Source: Protostelium mycophagum
Lineage: Eukaryota > Evosea > Variosea > Protosteliida > Protosteliaceae
Assembly (NCBI GenBank): GCA_002081555.1
Contig: MZNV01002491.1
Location: 1 to 59,497 of the forward strand
DNA length: 59,497 nucleotides
Direction: 5' to 3'
Shown: piece after piece, positions 1 through 11,880 of the stretch
How the letters are laid out: each line of letters begins with the position of its first letter
How positions within the stretch are numbered: position 1 is the first letter of the stretch
Notes under the pieces: generated by a model
What the model was told of the DNA's origin: nothing
Databases searched by the model: none
The model's input: only the letters and a program-made list of their open reading frames with translations
Position numbers and translations under genes: made by a program

Positions 1-414
1 CGTCACTAGAATCGACCACTTTGTACAACTCTCCCCAGATCAACGCGTTGATCATCTATTTCCGGCTGTTTGAGCCGCTGCACAGCTTCTCATAATCTAA
101 ATGCTGTCTTTTTTTATCATAAATCGGGCACAAAAGAACCGTTGGACTCCATAAAGGTGATTTTTCGATAATATGTGGCGTTAATCCAATCCCAGCCTTT
201 ATTTCATTGTTTCTGGCGGAAGCCGTTAACGTGAGCGCACGGTAAGCTTACCGCATAATCATTGAAGGAGTGTTTTTGACAGCGGGAGTCCCAACGAATA
301 AAATGATCACTTTTTGACTGACACCATCGGGAGATTTCATCTTAAGGTGCATTTGGACCAAGAATAGGAAAGCGAACAAAATTGGTCGAGCTTGGCCACG
401 GTGATTCGAGGCTG
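1..414. other. Upstream region of adenylyl cyclase copy 1; no gene recognised
   Basis: I see no recognisable coding exon here. A minus-strand open frame at 248-466 is a shadow: the plus strand at 415-482 encodes residues conserved with the two other cyclase copies. A perfect 16-bp palindrome (GATCAACGCGTTGATC) lies at 38-53. The region probably holds the promoter and 5' UTR of the cyclase gene, but no TATA box or other core element is clear. Confidence 0.5.
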
Positions 415-3400
415 ATGGGCAATGAAGAACACCCGTGGTCCAAGTTATCCAGTGTTGCGACTTCACTTTTAGAATCTCAGAAGTAAGTGAGAGATTATCA
501 TACGATGTCTGATGAGGAGAAGGTGGAATCCTTCAAACTCTGACAAACCATTGAAAACAGAGACACCTCTCAAACATGCCATCTCAAGGGCAGCGACAAG
601 AGATCATGTGAAGGACATTCATAAAGCACTCACACCTCGTTCTTTAAAGCCTAAGAGGACGATAAAAAAGTTAGACACGACATCACTATGGGAGACGTAC
701 TTGAATCAATCGAGGGAAAATGTCCTCTTACGAACATTCTCTCTGAGGGCAATTTTACTTGAGTATTTTGTGGCGTGGCTGGGAGTACTCATCTTCAAGC
801 TGACATATTATCGAACTGGCATCACATCACAAGGTGTGTCACTGTTTATTACTCCCTCTGACTCAACACAGTGATCTCTCACATCATCATCATCAGTGCG
901 ACAGCCCTCTGCTTTGCTCTTACTTTTAAGAAGGAGTACATTTTGGCGGCTTCTCATTTCACCCTGGCGATCCACATCACGAACATGCTCTGGTGGGGTG
1001 TAGAGACAGCGCCCTTCAACCAAGTCACATTTTCTCTTCCTACACGACGCTCTTCCGATCTGTCTTTATCCTGGGGAATCTTCAGTCTTGCTTTCCGGAA
1101 ATTCGAGATTCTAAAAATATAATTGCAAAATCGTGACAGTATATAGTTTGGGCTTGGACTCTAATTTGGGATCATCGTGTATGGACGATCGCTTTATTGA
1201 TCAACTTGATCACATCAATCGTAAGAGTATCTTTAGAGACTGATCTGGGGCCGCGAGACAAAGGAACTCTCGTTGGGTTAATCTGTGTATCCGCTCTTCT
1301 AAACGTGTTTTTATACGGTTTGGGCGCGTCGAGGTTACAGGCAGTGAGTACAATAACTTCATATGAATATATAATGTTATCTGTGAAGAAACCTGTGAAA
1401 TGATGTTAATAATATAAACAGATGTCGGACAAAAGGAATGAATTGAAGAAGTATTCAGAGCAAGCCCGGGCTGAACAAGCACAAGTAAACGAAAAGCTCT
1501 TTTCGTGTGAAAAAACTGACTGGTTGTAGATGGTTAAGATAATGCTCAACATGGTGCCGGAAGAGATTGCGCAGAAGATCTTAGACACCGAATCTGAAGA
1601 CATACATATCCAAATGTCAAGAGATGACGTGTCGATGTTGGTGTTGGACCTGGTGGGTTTCACTGCGATGTCTTCCAGACATCCACCAGAAATGCTGGTC
1701 AACTTTCTGAACAAATATTACTCTTGTCTCGACGAGTTATGTAATGCTTACGGATTAGAGAAAGTAAGACCATGAGGGGCATTCTTCGAAAAGGATTTAC
1801 AAATTACAGATAAGGACAGTGGGAGACAGTTATATCTGTACCGGAAATGTAACGATAGAAAACACTCAACATGTGAGGGCCATACTGGAGATGGCGCTGG
1901 ACATCTTAGAGATACCCTTTCTGAACCAGAACGAACTCGGAGTGAGTCGCAGATGTTAATTTGACATAACATATGACAGGAGAATTTATCTGTCAGAATC
2001 GGCATCGCCGTCGGACCTTGCCTCTATGGTGTCACAGGCACCAACAGATGGCATTTTGATATTACGGGACATGTCTGTTACGAAGCAGAGATGCTTGAGC
2101 CTCTCTGTGCTCCCGGGCATATACTTGTCAGCTCGAAGATGTGGGAGAGACTCACGAATAAGCAAGACTACATTTATGAAGAGGTGATTTCGTGATATAT
2201 TTTTTAAATGAATGTAACACTCTGCAGATGCAAAAAAATGGTGTCCACAGGTACTTCTCAGAGGGCCTTGTCAAATGCACACAGATCAAGTCAAGAGGCG
2301 AAGAGAACAGCTGCCTCTATATCAAACATAAACCACAGAACAACAGCATCTTGCAGAGTCAACACGACTTTATCGAGAAGCAACAGAATGTGACATGTTC
2401 TAATTCCATCAGATCGCGTCTGATTTTCAGCCAGGTCTTGGCGGAAAAGATGAAGCTGAGCCCTTTCACTGTGACTTTCTTGGACCCCGAAGTGGAACGA
2501 GTCTACTGGGACAGTCGTGCTTCCGTATTCAAATTTGGCAAATTTTTGATCACGTTAGCTCGGTTTTTGGCCAGTGTCATCCTGCTCGTTTCAGATGCCG
2601 ACTTGTACACTCTTCAAATCACGATACAGCCCTGGCCTTTCTACCTCGTGTCTACCATCATGCTACTTCTGACGGTCAGTTTTATATATATATACGAAAC
2701 TGAAGTGGGCAGTTAATACCTCTTAAGATATCAAAGAGTGACCATCAAATGTCCATTCCTTCTAGTTTTTTGGAGTTACTTTGGTATCTTTGTGTACTTG
2801 GAGGCATCTACACCGCGGCAAGATTTAGAGAGGCCGGTTTAGCACGTGCAGCACTTGTGTCTATCATACTGACGGCAACCATGGGAATACACCGAATCCT
2901 GGCATTCATAGCTTTGGCAGTTCCTGTGGTGGCTTTTCTTATTGCGGCTCGATTTGATGATAATATCTCACGGTAAGAGTTAAGAGGAGGTCTGGTTATT
3001 GACTATTCCCAGCCAAATATTGATTCCTGATGGAATCATATTATTATACATGCTATTCAATTGTCTCATCCTGATGCGAAAATGTGTACAAGCAGTACGA
3101 GAGCTGTACGTCTTGTTTGTACTCAGCGACCATGTGAAGACTTTTTCGGAAAAATCCTCAAACAGTACGGAGAGGCTGATCAGACACATTCTCCCCAACA
3201 AAATATATAGAGAGCTGGCTTTGAACCATAATTTCATTGCGGATCATTATCCAGAGGTGATTTATTCTTGGAATGTATTTATTTTTCAGATGATGACATC
3301 GATAAGGTCGGATGCCTCTTTATATACTTGAAGTTGTCCGCGTTGCCCGATCAGAAATTATACACTCATTTATCCGATTTGATTTTCAAGATTGACCGAT

Positions 3401-4114
3401 TGATCACCAAGTTTGGATGCGAAAAGATCAAAAGGATGAAGACGACATTCATGATTGTGAGCGGGATGAACGGAAAGGACGGAGAGTTCTTGTCGAGGCT
3501 GGTCGATCTGGTAGGAGCTATTGCAAAGGAACTGGGTAATTTTCCCGAGATAACAAGCTGCACCGCAGGTTAGTCATGGAGAGATGAATCGTCGCGAATA
3601 CGAATTTTCGCTGAAATTTCCGCATTTTTTCTGAACATTATCCAAAGGAATATCTATGGGACCGTGTGTGGGAGGGATTGTGGGAAGTACAAGATTCTGC
3701 TTTGACATGTGGGGTGATACGATTAACACTAGTTCAAGAATGTGCACCACAGCAGCTAAAAACACCATTCAGGTAGACTGGCACATTTATGAGAAAACTT
3801 CACATAAATTTTTATGTTACCTGAAAGGACAAAAAATACCAAGAATGGCAAAGCCGGGAACTCTAATATTGTGATGATTGACGCTGACTGGTGACAGGTG
3901 ACAGACCAAGTAGCAGCTCGCATCCAAAGCGAGTACCATCTTGAGCATCGCGGCAAGGTAAAGATCCACTTGTAAGAAGAAAATCTGATGTTTTGAGGTG
4001 GCTGTGAAGGGCAAAGGGGAAATGAACACGTATTATGTGAAGAGTAAAAGGTTGGAAGCAGATGATGAGCATTGTTTCGACATCAACATCGAAGACTTCA
4101 GTGGCGCTGAGTAA
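415..4114 (+). CDS. Adenylyl cyclase, 12-TM class III, copy 1 (interrupted by adapter sequence)
   Basis: Membrane adenylyl cyclase making cAMP from ATP. The start ATG at 415 (MGNEEHPW) is set by alignment with copies 2 and 3 (MGEDDHPW, MGTDEHPW). Exon 1 ends at 482 and the next exon starts near 520. The order is about six TM segments (encoded at roughly 740-1340), a charged linker, cyclase domain C1 (from 1530), six more TM segments (about 2550-3080) and C2 (about 3300-4110). C1 keeps both metal-binding Asp residues (VLDLVGFT and VGDSYI). C2 lacks them but keeps the adenine-specifying Lys (KIKRMK) and Asp (CFDMWGDTIN) and the transition-state Asn and Arg (TINTSSRM). This is the animal-type C1/C2 division of labour and argues for adenylyl, not guanylyl, cyclase. 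At 1039-1061 an Illumina adapter replaces the end of the exon encoding the LHLSTI segment. The stop is TAA at 4112-4114; AATAAA lies at 4299-4304. Confidence 0.85.
1039..1061 (+). other. Illumina sequencing-adapter remnant inside a coding exon
   Basis: These 23 bases match the 3' part of the standard Illumina read-1 adapter, ending GCTCTTCCGATCT, with no mismatch. Cyclase copy 2 reads on at the equivalent place with codons for LLHLSTIR and then a GTGCGT donor. In copy 1 those codons and the donor are lost. The sequence after 1061 resumes inside the intron, whose acceptor is at 1146. It is an assembly or library artefact, not a biological insertion. Confidence 0.95.
1517..1531 (+). repeat. Fused branch-point/acceptor module (type example, sense)
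   Basis: TGACTGGTTGTAGAT. The intron ends at 1529 (TAG) and the exon begins with ATG at 1530, encoding MVKIML. A branch-site-like CTGAC lies about 10 nt before the splice junction. The same module closes the equivalent introns of cyclase copies 2 and 3 and many introns of unrelated genes in the window (see findings). Confidence 0.8.
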
Positions 4115-4453
4115 GACCGTGATCAGATCTCTTCAAAAGATTTCTAAGTGGTTTCCATAAGGACTTTGTGGTCGCAAAGAGGCAAGGTGAACATTTTATA
4201 CCTTGAATAGTGATTAAAAATTTTCAGGCCCTTCCTGGCGTGAGTATGCCACAACAATCGGAGGCCTTTCGCCCACCTAGGTAGTGTGGAGCTTGAATAA
4301 TAAAGACATGGTAGTCATGCTTCTGGTTGTAGATGCTTGTCTTTACGCCAGATTAAGTGACTTTGCAAATCGCAAGATTCTCGTTCCAATTGGTGGAAAT
4401 TGTCTCATCTCACAAAGATCTTCAAGCATAAGCAGAGATGGATAACTAATGGA
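4115..4453. other. Intergenic: cyclase copy 1 3' end to ankyrin gene
   Basis: A possible poly(A) signal AATAAA is at 4299-4304. A short open frame starts at the ATG at 4308 and runs to about 4443; it contains GTTGTAGAT and might include a 5' exon of the ankyrin gene, since the ankyrin frame is open upstream of its first ATG. I cannot define a splice junction with confidence. Confidence 0.4.
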
Positions 4454-5254
4454 ATGAATCGTCAGAACGCAATAACGGTAACATCAGAGAATGGACACAC
4501 AGAAGCAGTGAGGATGCTTCTTGAAAGCAGAGCAGATCCATCAGCTGAGCAAAATTATGCAATAAGAATGGCATCTTCAAATGGACAAATAGAGATGGTG
4601 AAGATGCTGCTTGCAGACAGCAGAGTAGATCCATCAGATTGCCTCAGTCATGCACTAAGGATGGCATCAGAGAATGGACATACAGAGATAGTGAGGATGT
4701 TACTTGCAGATGGCAGAGCAAACCCATCTCATTGTGAAAATGATGCAATAAGGATTGCATCAGAGAATGGACATACAGAGATAGTGAAGATGCTACTTGC
4801 AGATAGCAGAGTGGATCCATCAGATGGTTACAATGATGCAATAATGATGGCATCAAAGAATGGACATAAAGAGATAGTGAGTATGTTACTTGCAGACGGC
4901 AGGGTTGATCCATCAGATCAGGAAAATCTTGCAATAATGAGTGCATCAATGTATGGACATACAGAGATGGTGAGGATGCTACTTGCAGATGGCAGAGTAG
5001 ATCCATCAGGTTCTCAGAATTGTGCAATAAGAATAGCATCAGATGAGGGACATATAGACATAGTGAGGATGTTACTTGCAGACATCAGAGTGGATCCATC
5101 AGATAAAGACAATCATCCAATCAGAATTGCATCAGAGAACGGACATATAGAGATTGTGAAGATGTTATTGGCAGATCGCAGAGGGGAGCCATCAGATGAG
5201 GACGATTATGCACTAAAGGTGGCATCAGAGGATGGACATATGGAGATAGTGTAG
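4454..5254 (+). CDS. Ankyrin-repeat protein
   Basis: Single open exon made almost entirely of about eight ankyrin repeats of 33 residues (99 bp each), with a core like ENGHTEIVRMLLAD followed by a linker such as RVDPSD. Ankyrin repeats are protein-interaction scaffolds; no catalytic domain is attached, so the partner is unknown. The ATG at 4454 (MNRQN) is the first in frame; the frame is open further upstream, so an extra 5' exon is possible. The repeats are very similar at DNA level, which points to recent expansion or homogenisation. The reading frame stops at a TAG created where an AGGATG is expected, and repeat-like sequence continues beyond it. AATAAA follows at 5392-5397. A truncated but expressed gene and an early pseudogene are both possible. 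Confidence 0.75.
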   Translation: MNRQNAITVTSENGHTEAVRMLLESRADPSAEQNYAIRMASSNGQIEMVKMLLADSRVDPSDCLSHALRMASENGHTEIVRMLLADGRANPSHCENDAIRIASENGHTEIVKMLLADSRVDPSDGYNDAIMMASKNGHKEIVSMLLADGRVDPSDQENLAIMSASMYGHTEMVRMLLADGRVDPSGSQNCAIRIASDEGHIDIVRMLLADIRVDPSDKDNHPIRIASENGHIEIVKMLLADRRGEPSDEDDYALKVASEDGHMEIV

Positions 5255-5390
5255 TTACTTGCAAGCCACAGAGCAGATCTACCAGTATCACAATCGTCCA
5301 ATCAAAAATGCATCATCCCCAAGAAATCACCAGAATCATCCAATCAAAAATGCATCATGTCTTAATCACATTCTGAACAAACACCCACTG
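5255..5390 (+). pseudogene. Decayed ankyrin repeats beyond the stop codon
   Basis: After the stop the sequence still reads as weak ankyrin units (LLASHRAD, then two copies of an NxPIKNAS motif). A direct repeat containing CCAATCAAAAATGCATCAT occurs at about 5298-5316 and 5340-5358. This looks like the remnant of a longer repeat array cut off by a small deletion that made the stop. Confidence 0.6.
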
Positions 5391-5477
5391 TAATAAAGAA
5401 GAGACACCACAATCTACATCAAGTACTCCTGTGCCCCAAAGAACTCGGTGACACTGACATGTCTACAACGAGACGTT

Positions 5478-8400
5478 TTATTCGTCGCCCAACAGGTCGA
5501 AAAGGTTGGAAGATTTGGTCTTGGCGGGGCCCTTCTTCTCCGTCTTCTCTGCCTTGGCTGTGGCAAAGACAACGTCAGGGTGGGTCAAGTTCAACAGAGC
5601 GTTGACGTCTAAAGAGGATCCTCTCAAGCCTTGCAGTCTTCCTTGAAGGTTTGTGCCGGACAGAAACTCCTTGTCGAATACGACCTGTGTGGGTGAGAAC
5701 GTCTCATGACTGGTTGTAGATGCTCACCTCGACCTGGTTTCTATTTATAGCAACCACGGTACCTTGGTAACCTAAGGGGACTGACCCGGTGTCTCTCACG
5801 TTTACAACTCTGTCTCCAAGCTCAAACTTCTTTCCGTGGCTGTTGCCAAAGACCTGAAATTTCATTCAGTTTTCCAGACTAGTTGTAGATGCCCAATTCT
5901 CCATCTACAATTACCTCGTCAGCATACTGGGGGTTGAGGACCTCCACCAGCTCCAAATTCTTCATCACTTGTTTCTGTGGAATTTCAGCGAAATTTCAAA
6001 TCCGGATTTTTGAAAGTCACCTTGACACGAGCGCGGGAAGAATTTTCCAAGAATTCGATGGCCTTGTTCTCGATGGCCTTGACGGTCTCGGTGTTGAGTG
6101 CTGAAGAATCACAAGGGACAAGGGGGTGTCCAAGCGCAGGGTTCGTCGCGAGCCATGACGTCATCTCCTCAATCCTGAGCTATTTTTAGATCCCTCTTTA
6201 GATTACGCGAGAAACATGGGATGTACAGACTTGGTTGCGTGGCTCTCGCCAAAGATAGTGGCGGGGTCAAAGGTGTCGAGGGAGGGGTTCTTGTCGACAC
6301 CGGCAAAAAATTCGGGGAATTTCTCCTTCCATTCGTTCAGGACACGTAGAGTACTCTCGGAAAATTCCCAGATTGTTCTGGGGTTCTACAACGAGTCAGT
6401 TTCATTGGAATAGGAATGGGTACTGACGTCATTGGGGTTTCTGGCCTTGACTTGTGTTTTTCTGGCGAATCCTAAGACGAGGAGGTCCCTTCTGGTGTAT
6501 TTAATTCCTGGAATGACCGTTAGAAGTTGAATTTTTATTTTGAAAATTTAAAATTTGAATCTTTGAATTTCTCACCAAGACCCAAATCGACCTCCACGTT
6601 GGCATCCTATTCAATTTAAATTATTTTCCCGCCAAATTTAAATTCAAAACAAGATTTCCAATTTTTTATGACACATTTCCACCCGAATTTCACCGAAATT
6701 TCATTAAAAATTCACCTTGAAAGTGATGGAACCTGTAATTCTGGAGAGTGTCAGGGGTGAAATTCCCAGCTGTTGGGACACGTCCTGATTTGTCATCCAC
6801 TTCTCTTTGGGGGCAGAAGCCACGATCTGAACTCCGAAGTTGTTCGAAACTCCGGAGACGACCTCCAACTACAACGAGTCAGGGGATGATGAAGGATGAC
6901 GTCATACCTCCACATCGACTGAGCTATTTTTGGAGGAGAGGACCACTCCACGGGAACCATGGCAACCGGAGACGGATCCGAGGTAAAACACGTCGCTTCC
7001 GACGGGGAATAATTTGTCTGTCGGGGCCGATGTAAATTGGATAAATCTTATTTTGTTTAGATTTTTTTGAATTTAACATTGGAATTTTTAATAAAATTGA
7101 AACTACAACTGACCTTCTTAATCTTCCCTGCTGTGCTGCAACACTCTCAATGATTTGTGCGTCTACAACAACTACGTCTGCGGGTACAAATTTCTCGTCC
7201 CCATAGTACTTGGTCCTGTCACTCTCAGTCATGTTGATCTACAACTCTCCTGGCACAAATCTACAACTCTCCTGGTACAAATAATTGTGCTCGAATCACA
7301 AATTTTTTTACTTCATTTATAAAATCGCGGCGAAAAACAACACCAAAAAATGAATGGGATCTACATCGTTGTAGACTGTAAAAATTCTGACCTTGAACCG
7401 TTTCTCTGGCCCATTCCCGAGAATGGTTTGACCAAAAAGAGGGCCTTGGAGGGGGCGGTCAGCTGAACACCGGAATAATCGGATAATTTGGTTCTGGTGT
7501 CTTGCTCGTTGTAGTTGAAACTCTTCACGTCAACGGGCTCTTGCATCAATCTTCCCTTCTACGAAATTTCAGTGAATTTTCGAAGAAATATATTCTAGGG
7601 AATTCTCGTGGAAAGATTGTTGTAATAAAATGAAAATAATCAAAGACCTTGTTTTTGTAAAATCTATGGGTGGGAGTGTGCACTTCTAAGACTTGAGCCT
7701 CCACCAGATATGGCCACTCAACGTATACCAACTGCTCTGTTCTTTTTCAGCGAAAATTCACCGAAATTTCAGTGAGATTCTGGTTCACGGAAATTTCGAG
7801 ACTCACCGATGAAGCGGTTAGCAATAGATTGTGCGTCTGAGAAATCAACAGTGGGTTGTGGTTGTATGACCATCGTTTCGTGTCGGCTGGCGCCTCCTCC
7901 TACTGCCTTGACCCCAATCTACAACGAGTCAAAAATTTTGCATATTGTACTGCGTAAGCCATAATGTTTCAGATCAGAGATATTCAGAATTCGGCGGACT
8001 ACAACGAACCTTCTCCAATTTGTTTAAGAATTTGAGTGATTTAACAAAAGGGAAACAGTTGACGCCGGGGAGCTCCTTCCACAGTGGGTGTGGGGCGGGA
8101 AGGAAATTCTCCGAAGTTGTAGACGTGGCAGGGGCAGGGGTGGTCACCTCAGGGGCGGGGGCAGCGGCTTAATGAATTGAGTCCACGACTTCGAAATGCC
8201 ATGATGATTTTTTGCAATAACGTGTCGCTTTTTTTCAATAAAACGAAATTTCGCCGAGATTTCAAATATGAGCGTTGTAGATTGTCACCTGGGGCGGGAG
8301 CGGGAGCGATCTCTTGTTTCTTTTGCCCTCTCTTGTTGGTCCTCTTCTTTCTGCTTGTTGTAGTCTGTTCTTCAAAGTCATCCTCCTCCTCGGCATCTTC

Positions 8401-11400
8401 CTGAGGTTTGGCAGCCTGATTCTGTCAGAAATTTCCGGGAAATTTCGACGAAAGTTCACCTCTTCCCTCTTCTTGGTCTCTGCGGAGATCTTCTCGACCT
8501 CTGAGATCAAGCTTGCTCTGTTTTGAATGGGAGGTGGCACAAAAGAAACAGACTTGCATTTGTTGGGTCCTCCATTCTCCAAAAATGGAGTGGGGGTGGG
8601 GTTAGAACCCTGGTCCTTGTGGTCATAGTAGAACAATGTAGATGTACCGAATTTGTTTCTCTTGGCTTCAGCCTCGGTCAGGGCGGCGTCCGCTTTGGTG
8701 TCTTGAATCGTCTACAATGAGTCAGAAATAATTCGGAATTCATTTTTGAATTTGTCACCTTGACAACCAACTCGTCATCTACAAAAGGGATGACTGCCAC
8801 ATCACGCCATTCTCTTCCTTTGGCGTCCTTGATCCACTCGAATTCGAGTGGGAAGCTTCCCTTCTCAAATAATTGACCCTGAGACATCAACTTGGAGTAG
8901 GAGGAGGGGAGTAATTTGTGGGAGGCGGGAGGGAGGATACACAACAATTGGGCGAGGGGGGGAAGTGGGGTCGACATGTTGAAGGAGGTGGGGAAAGCTC
9001 CAGCCTCAGCAGCTATACACTTTGAGACCAGATTTTCAAAATATGACCAAAAAAGTTACTGATATCTCGAAGCGATATCATGTATTTCCTCGAAAACAAA
9101 CCTGCGGCCTGTCCTAAATGGTGGACGACGTCCTGGACAAAAGGAGCAGAGAAATAAGGATAGTACCAACTCCAAGAGAGATGTCCTTGGTAATAGTAGT
9201 TCAACGTCCACACAAGACCTGTTTTACTTTTAGATTTTTGAAACTCAGGATTTATTTATTTTCAAATTATTTCGGTGAGAATGGTGAAGGGAGCAAATGG
9301 TGATCTACAACGAGACATACCTTCCATGTATTTCTGTGCAACGTTACGTAATGTGGCATCTTCTTCTTTTGATGGCTCTGGAGCTTTCTCGGAATTTTCC
9401 TGGGCCTGCTCGGCCTTGAGGGTGTGATTCTTCACGTAATATTCCTTCTTGTAGCTGCTGTTTTTAGCTCAAGAATGTGATTTTAACTTTTCTCTCCAGA
9501 AAAAGTGCTTTTTATGCTCAAACATGGTGACGACCGGCTTCCCAATGCTGTGGCGCAAAGCGCCACAGACAAAAATGATTTGGACAATACATAGTTGTAG
9601 ATGCTCACGTTGCAACCCTTTGTATGACACCCAGATCCAAAACATTGATCTCTGCGGACAGTCCGAGCATATTTTTCAGGGATTTTTCTTGGTCGTCTTC
9701 TTCCTTGTTCTCTCCCTCCTCTTTTTTCTCTTCTGCTTGAGCTATTTCCGGTCATTTTTGTAACGTGCCTCGTTGTAGATGGTCATGAAATTTCGGCGAA
9801 AACTCACCGACTCTCTTGATGATGGCGGTGCTCTCATGGGCTGCGAGAGAAGACAAGAGTTCCCAGAACTGCTTGTACTGAACTTTTCCTTCGTAGGCAT
9901 TGACCAAATAATTGGTCCAGCCTCCTTCTGCCTTGGATACTAATTGCTGAAAGATATTCAGATCTACAACGAGACAAAAACGGACAGATTAAAAGAAACA
10001 AAAGAGAATGAAAAGATGGAATAAAACAGTTGTAGATAGTCACCTTGTAAGCGGCCAGTACGGTGTCGATTCCGTTCTCGTCGATTTCAAGGAAAGGCAA
10101 GCAGGGTAAAAAGTCGTTTCCGACCAAAAAGCACAAGAAGACGAAATCGTCGATTGCTCTCTCCAAATTAAACTATTTTCATCAGATGGAGTTATTTTCA
10201 TAAATGTTTTCGAATAATTTTGTCGTGAAATTTTCTTGAGATATCTCGACGAATGATAAGATATCTCATAATAAAACGAGATATCTCACCTTGAAATTGG
10301 TGATGGAGTCTTTGAATTCCATCTCTAAATAGTCTCTAAGCACTGAGACAGACACGAAGGTGTAAGCGTCTGTGGCTTGAAATAAAACACCCTGCTTTTT
10401 CAAAGCCTTGTCCTCTTCTGCCGCCTTTTTCGAACGGAAAATGACCTTCAAAATTTAAATTTTATCGATGTGAGTTAACGGCATAAATAAAGAATGATTT
10501 ACAGGAAAATGGCGGGAAAAAGATGATGTGTAGAAGTACATACCTTCTCTCTGAGGATGGAGAAGTAAGGCTCATGAGAGGCAAGACCGAGGCCGATGAG
10601 GTCGGCGTCAAGTCCATAGAGGCAATGTCTACAACCCGTCAAAAAAAATTATTTTCGTGACAATCTTTATTAAGAGAAAAAATATAAAATGATTACGAGG
10701 TGTAAGGATCGTATTTAGCTTGGCTCTTAAGACTTCTGATGAATTCTGATATCTTGTGCTCTCCCTCACCAGGAACCTTAAGATGTCATTACCCCTTCGC
10801 GAAATTTCAATAATTCCCCACCTCTGGGCCGGATAGAATGACCCTGATGTTTCTCCATCTACGATCAGTGTTGATCTATCATGGTAAATATTTTATTCTT
10901 CATCTCTTGTAGATCTGGAATTTTAAAACCCAGAAACTAACCTTGTTCTGTATAAAATCTGCGAGCTGCACGTTGAGCTGCTCCATGAAGGGGGTACCTG
11001 GGGAAATGCAGTTACTATCAAACACATCTTCCAGTTTGTCGGCGAGATCTGGGTTCTGCTCGACCACCTTCTTCTTCTCGTGTGCGGTCTTATAACGTCT
11101 TTGTCTTTGTTGGTTCATCTTGGCTCTGGGAGCCACTCCTTATAATGATGTCAATCTGAGATCATTGTGGTTTGAAAGTGGATATTATGTCTTCGAAAAT
11201 AAGTAAAATGAATCGAGTCATTTTTGTTGAGAAGGATGTGATCACGTTGAAAAAGATTAATATGAATAGATCTCACCATCGATTGCCAAGAAGAGAAGTT
11301 TCTGAGGTTCGACTACATCAAACAAGTCTTGAATCGCCTTGAAGATGGTGAACATGACCTGATGCGGTTAGACCTTCTCTTCTGTTTCTGATCCTTACCT

Positions 11401-11634
11401 CTTTTTGAGATCTGGGCTGCAGGGACTCACCAGACGTCAGATCACGATTGGCATGAGTGCAGTTGTGTATGACACCGTTGAAGTCGATGTAGAAGTTGTC
11501 TAATTTGGTCATTATTATCATCACTATTCTTAAAGATAAAGAGTACCGAAAGACGGTTTCGAGGGAGAACCGGCATCCTGCACAATGAGAGGATAACGTT
11601 GAGCGAGATATCTAAACAGCTGAGGGACTCCCAT
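5478..11634 (-). CDS. XRN1: 5'-3' exoribonuclease XRN1
   Basis: Cytoplasmic 5'-3' exoribonuclease that degrades decapped mRNA. The start at 11634 gives [10 protein letters not shown], the invariant XRN N-terminus. Visible catalytic segments are [19 protein letters not shown] and [17 protein letters not shown], carrying the acidic metal ligands. They are followed by [14 protein letters not shown] and the [15 protein letters not shown] block. The C-terminal part has the XRN1-type SH3-like segment ([22 protein letters not shown]) and a final LFDLLGDE; the long C-terminal region separates XRN1 from nuclear XRN2. The gene is split by many 40-70 nt introns. At least six end in the TGACT-GTTGTAG acceptor module (near 6386, 6865, 7918, 8710, 9961 and 10628), and others carry inverted copies. 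The middle (about 8100-8650) encodes a Pro/Ala/Lys-rich linker. The stop TAA at 5478-5480 sits inside an AATAAA hexamer. Confidence 0.93.
5707..5721 (-). repeat. Splice module in antisense orientation inside an XRN1 intron
   Basis: TGACTGGTTGTAGAT reads on the plus strand, opposite to XRN1. In the transcript it appears as ATCTACAACCAGTCA a few bases after the GTGAGC donor, so here it is not the acceptor. The intron closes with a normal CAG. This shows the module is inserted in both orientations. Confidence 0.75.
5883..5910. repeat. Inverted pair of the module within one XRN1 intron
   Basis: TTGTAGATG at 5883-5891 and CATCTACAA at 5902-5910 form a perfect 9-bp inverted repeat with a 10-nt loop, inside the intron spanning 5854-5914. 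The arm nearest the donor starts three bases into the intron. Confidence 0.8.
9548..9568. repeat. Perfect 9-bp hairpin with 3-nt loop in an XRN1 intron
   Basis: CTGTGGCGC, loop AAA, GCGCCACAG. It lies between exons of XRN1. It belongs to a class of trinucleotide-loop hairpins found repeatedly in long introns of this window. Confidence 0.8.
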
Positions 11635-11880
11635 TTCGATGTGATCGGATCACAAGGTGGTCAAAATTTCGGTTTGTTTGTTGTCTACAACCCGAATATT
11701 TCGGGAATATTCTCCATAATATTGCATCTATGTACAGGCTGGGATTGACAATTGTTTCGACAAATTATCATAGATGAACACTTTGAAAATTGTTAAATAA
11801 CTCTCTATTTGCATTGTTCCTCTGAAGGCATCAAAATTGTTGATGACCCAAGTCATCCATGACATCGTCGTATCCCTCTC
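11635..11880. other. Intergenic between XRN1 start and cyclase copy 2 stop
   Basis: This holds the XRN1 promoter/5' UTR and the 3' flank of cyclase copy 2. Two perfect hairpins with 3-nt loops are present: GTGAT-CGG-ATCAC at 11641-11653 and CCCGAA-TAT-TTCGGG at 11691-11705, with a TCTACAACCCG word just before the second. No gene is seen. Confidence 0.5.

Noticed and set aside
248-466. Minus-strand ORF of 72 codons
   Set aside because: The opposite strand encodes the cyclase N-terminus conserved in three copies; the ORF is a shadow.
1039-1061. Biological insertion or mobile element in cyclase copy 1
   Set aside because: Exact match to a sequencing adapter explains it fully.
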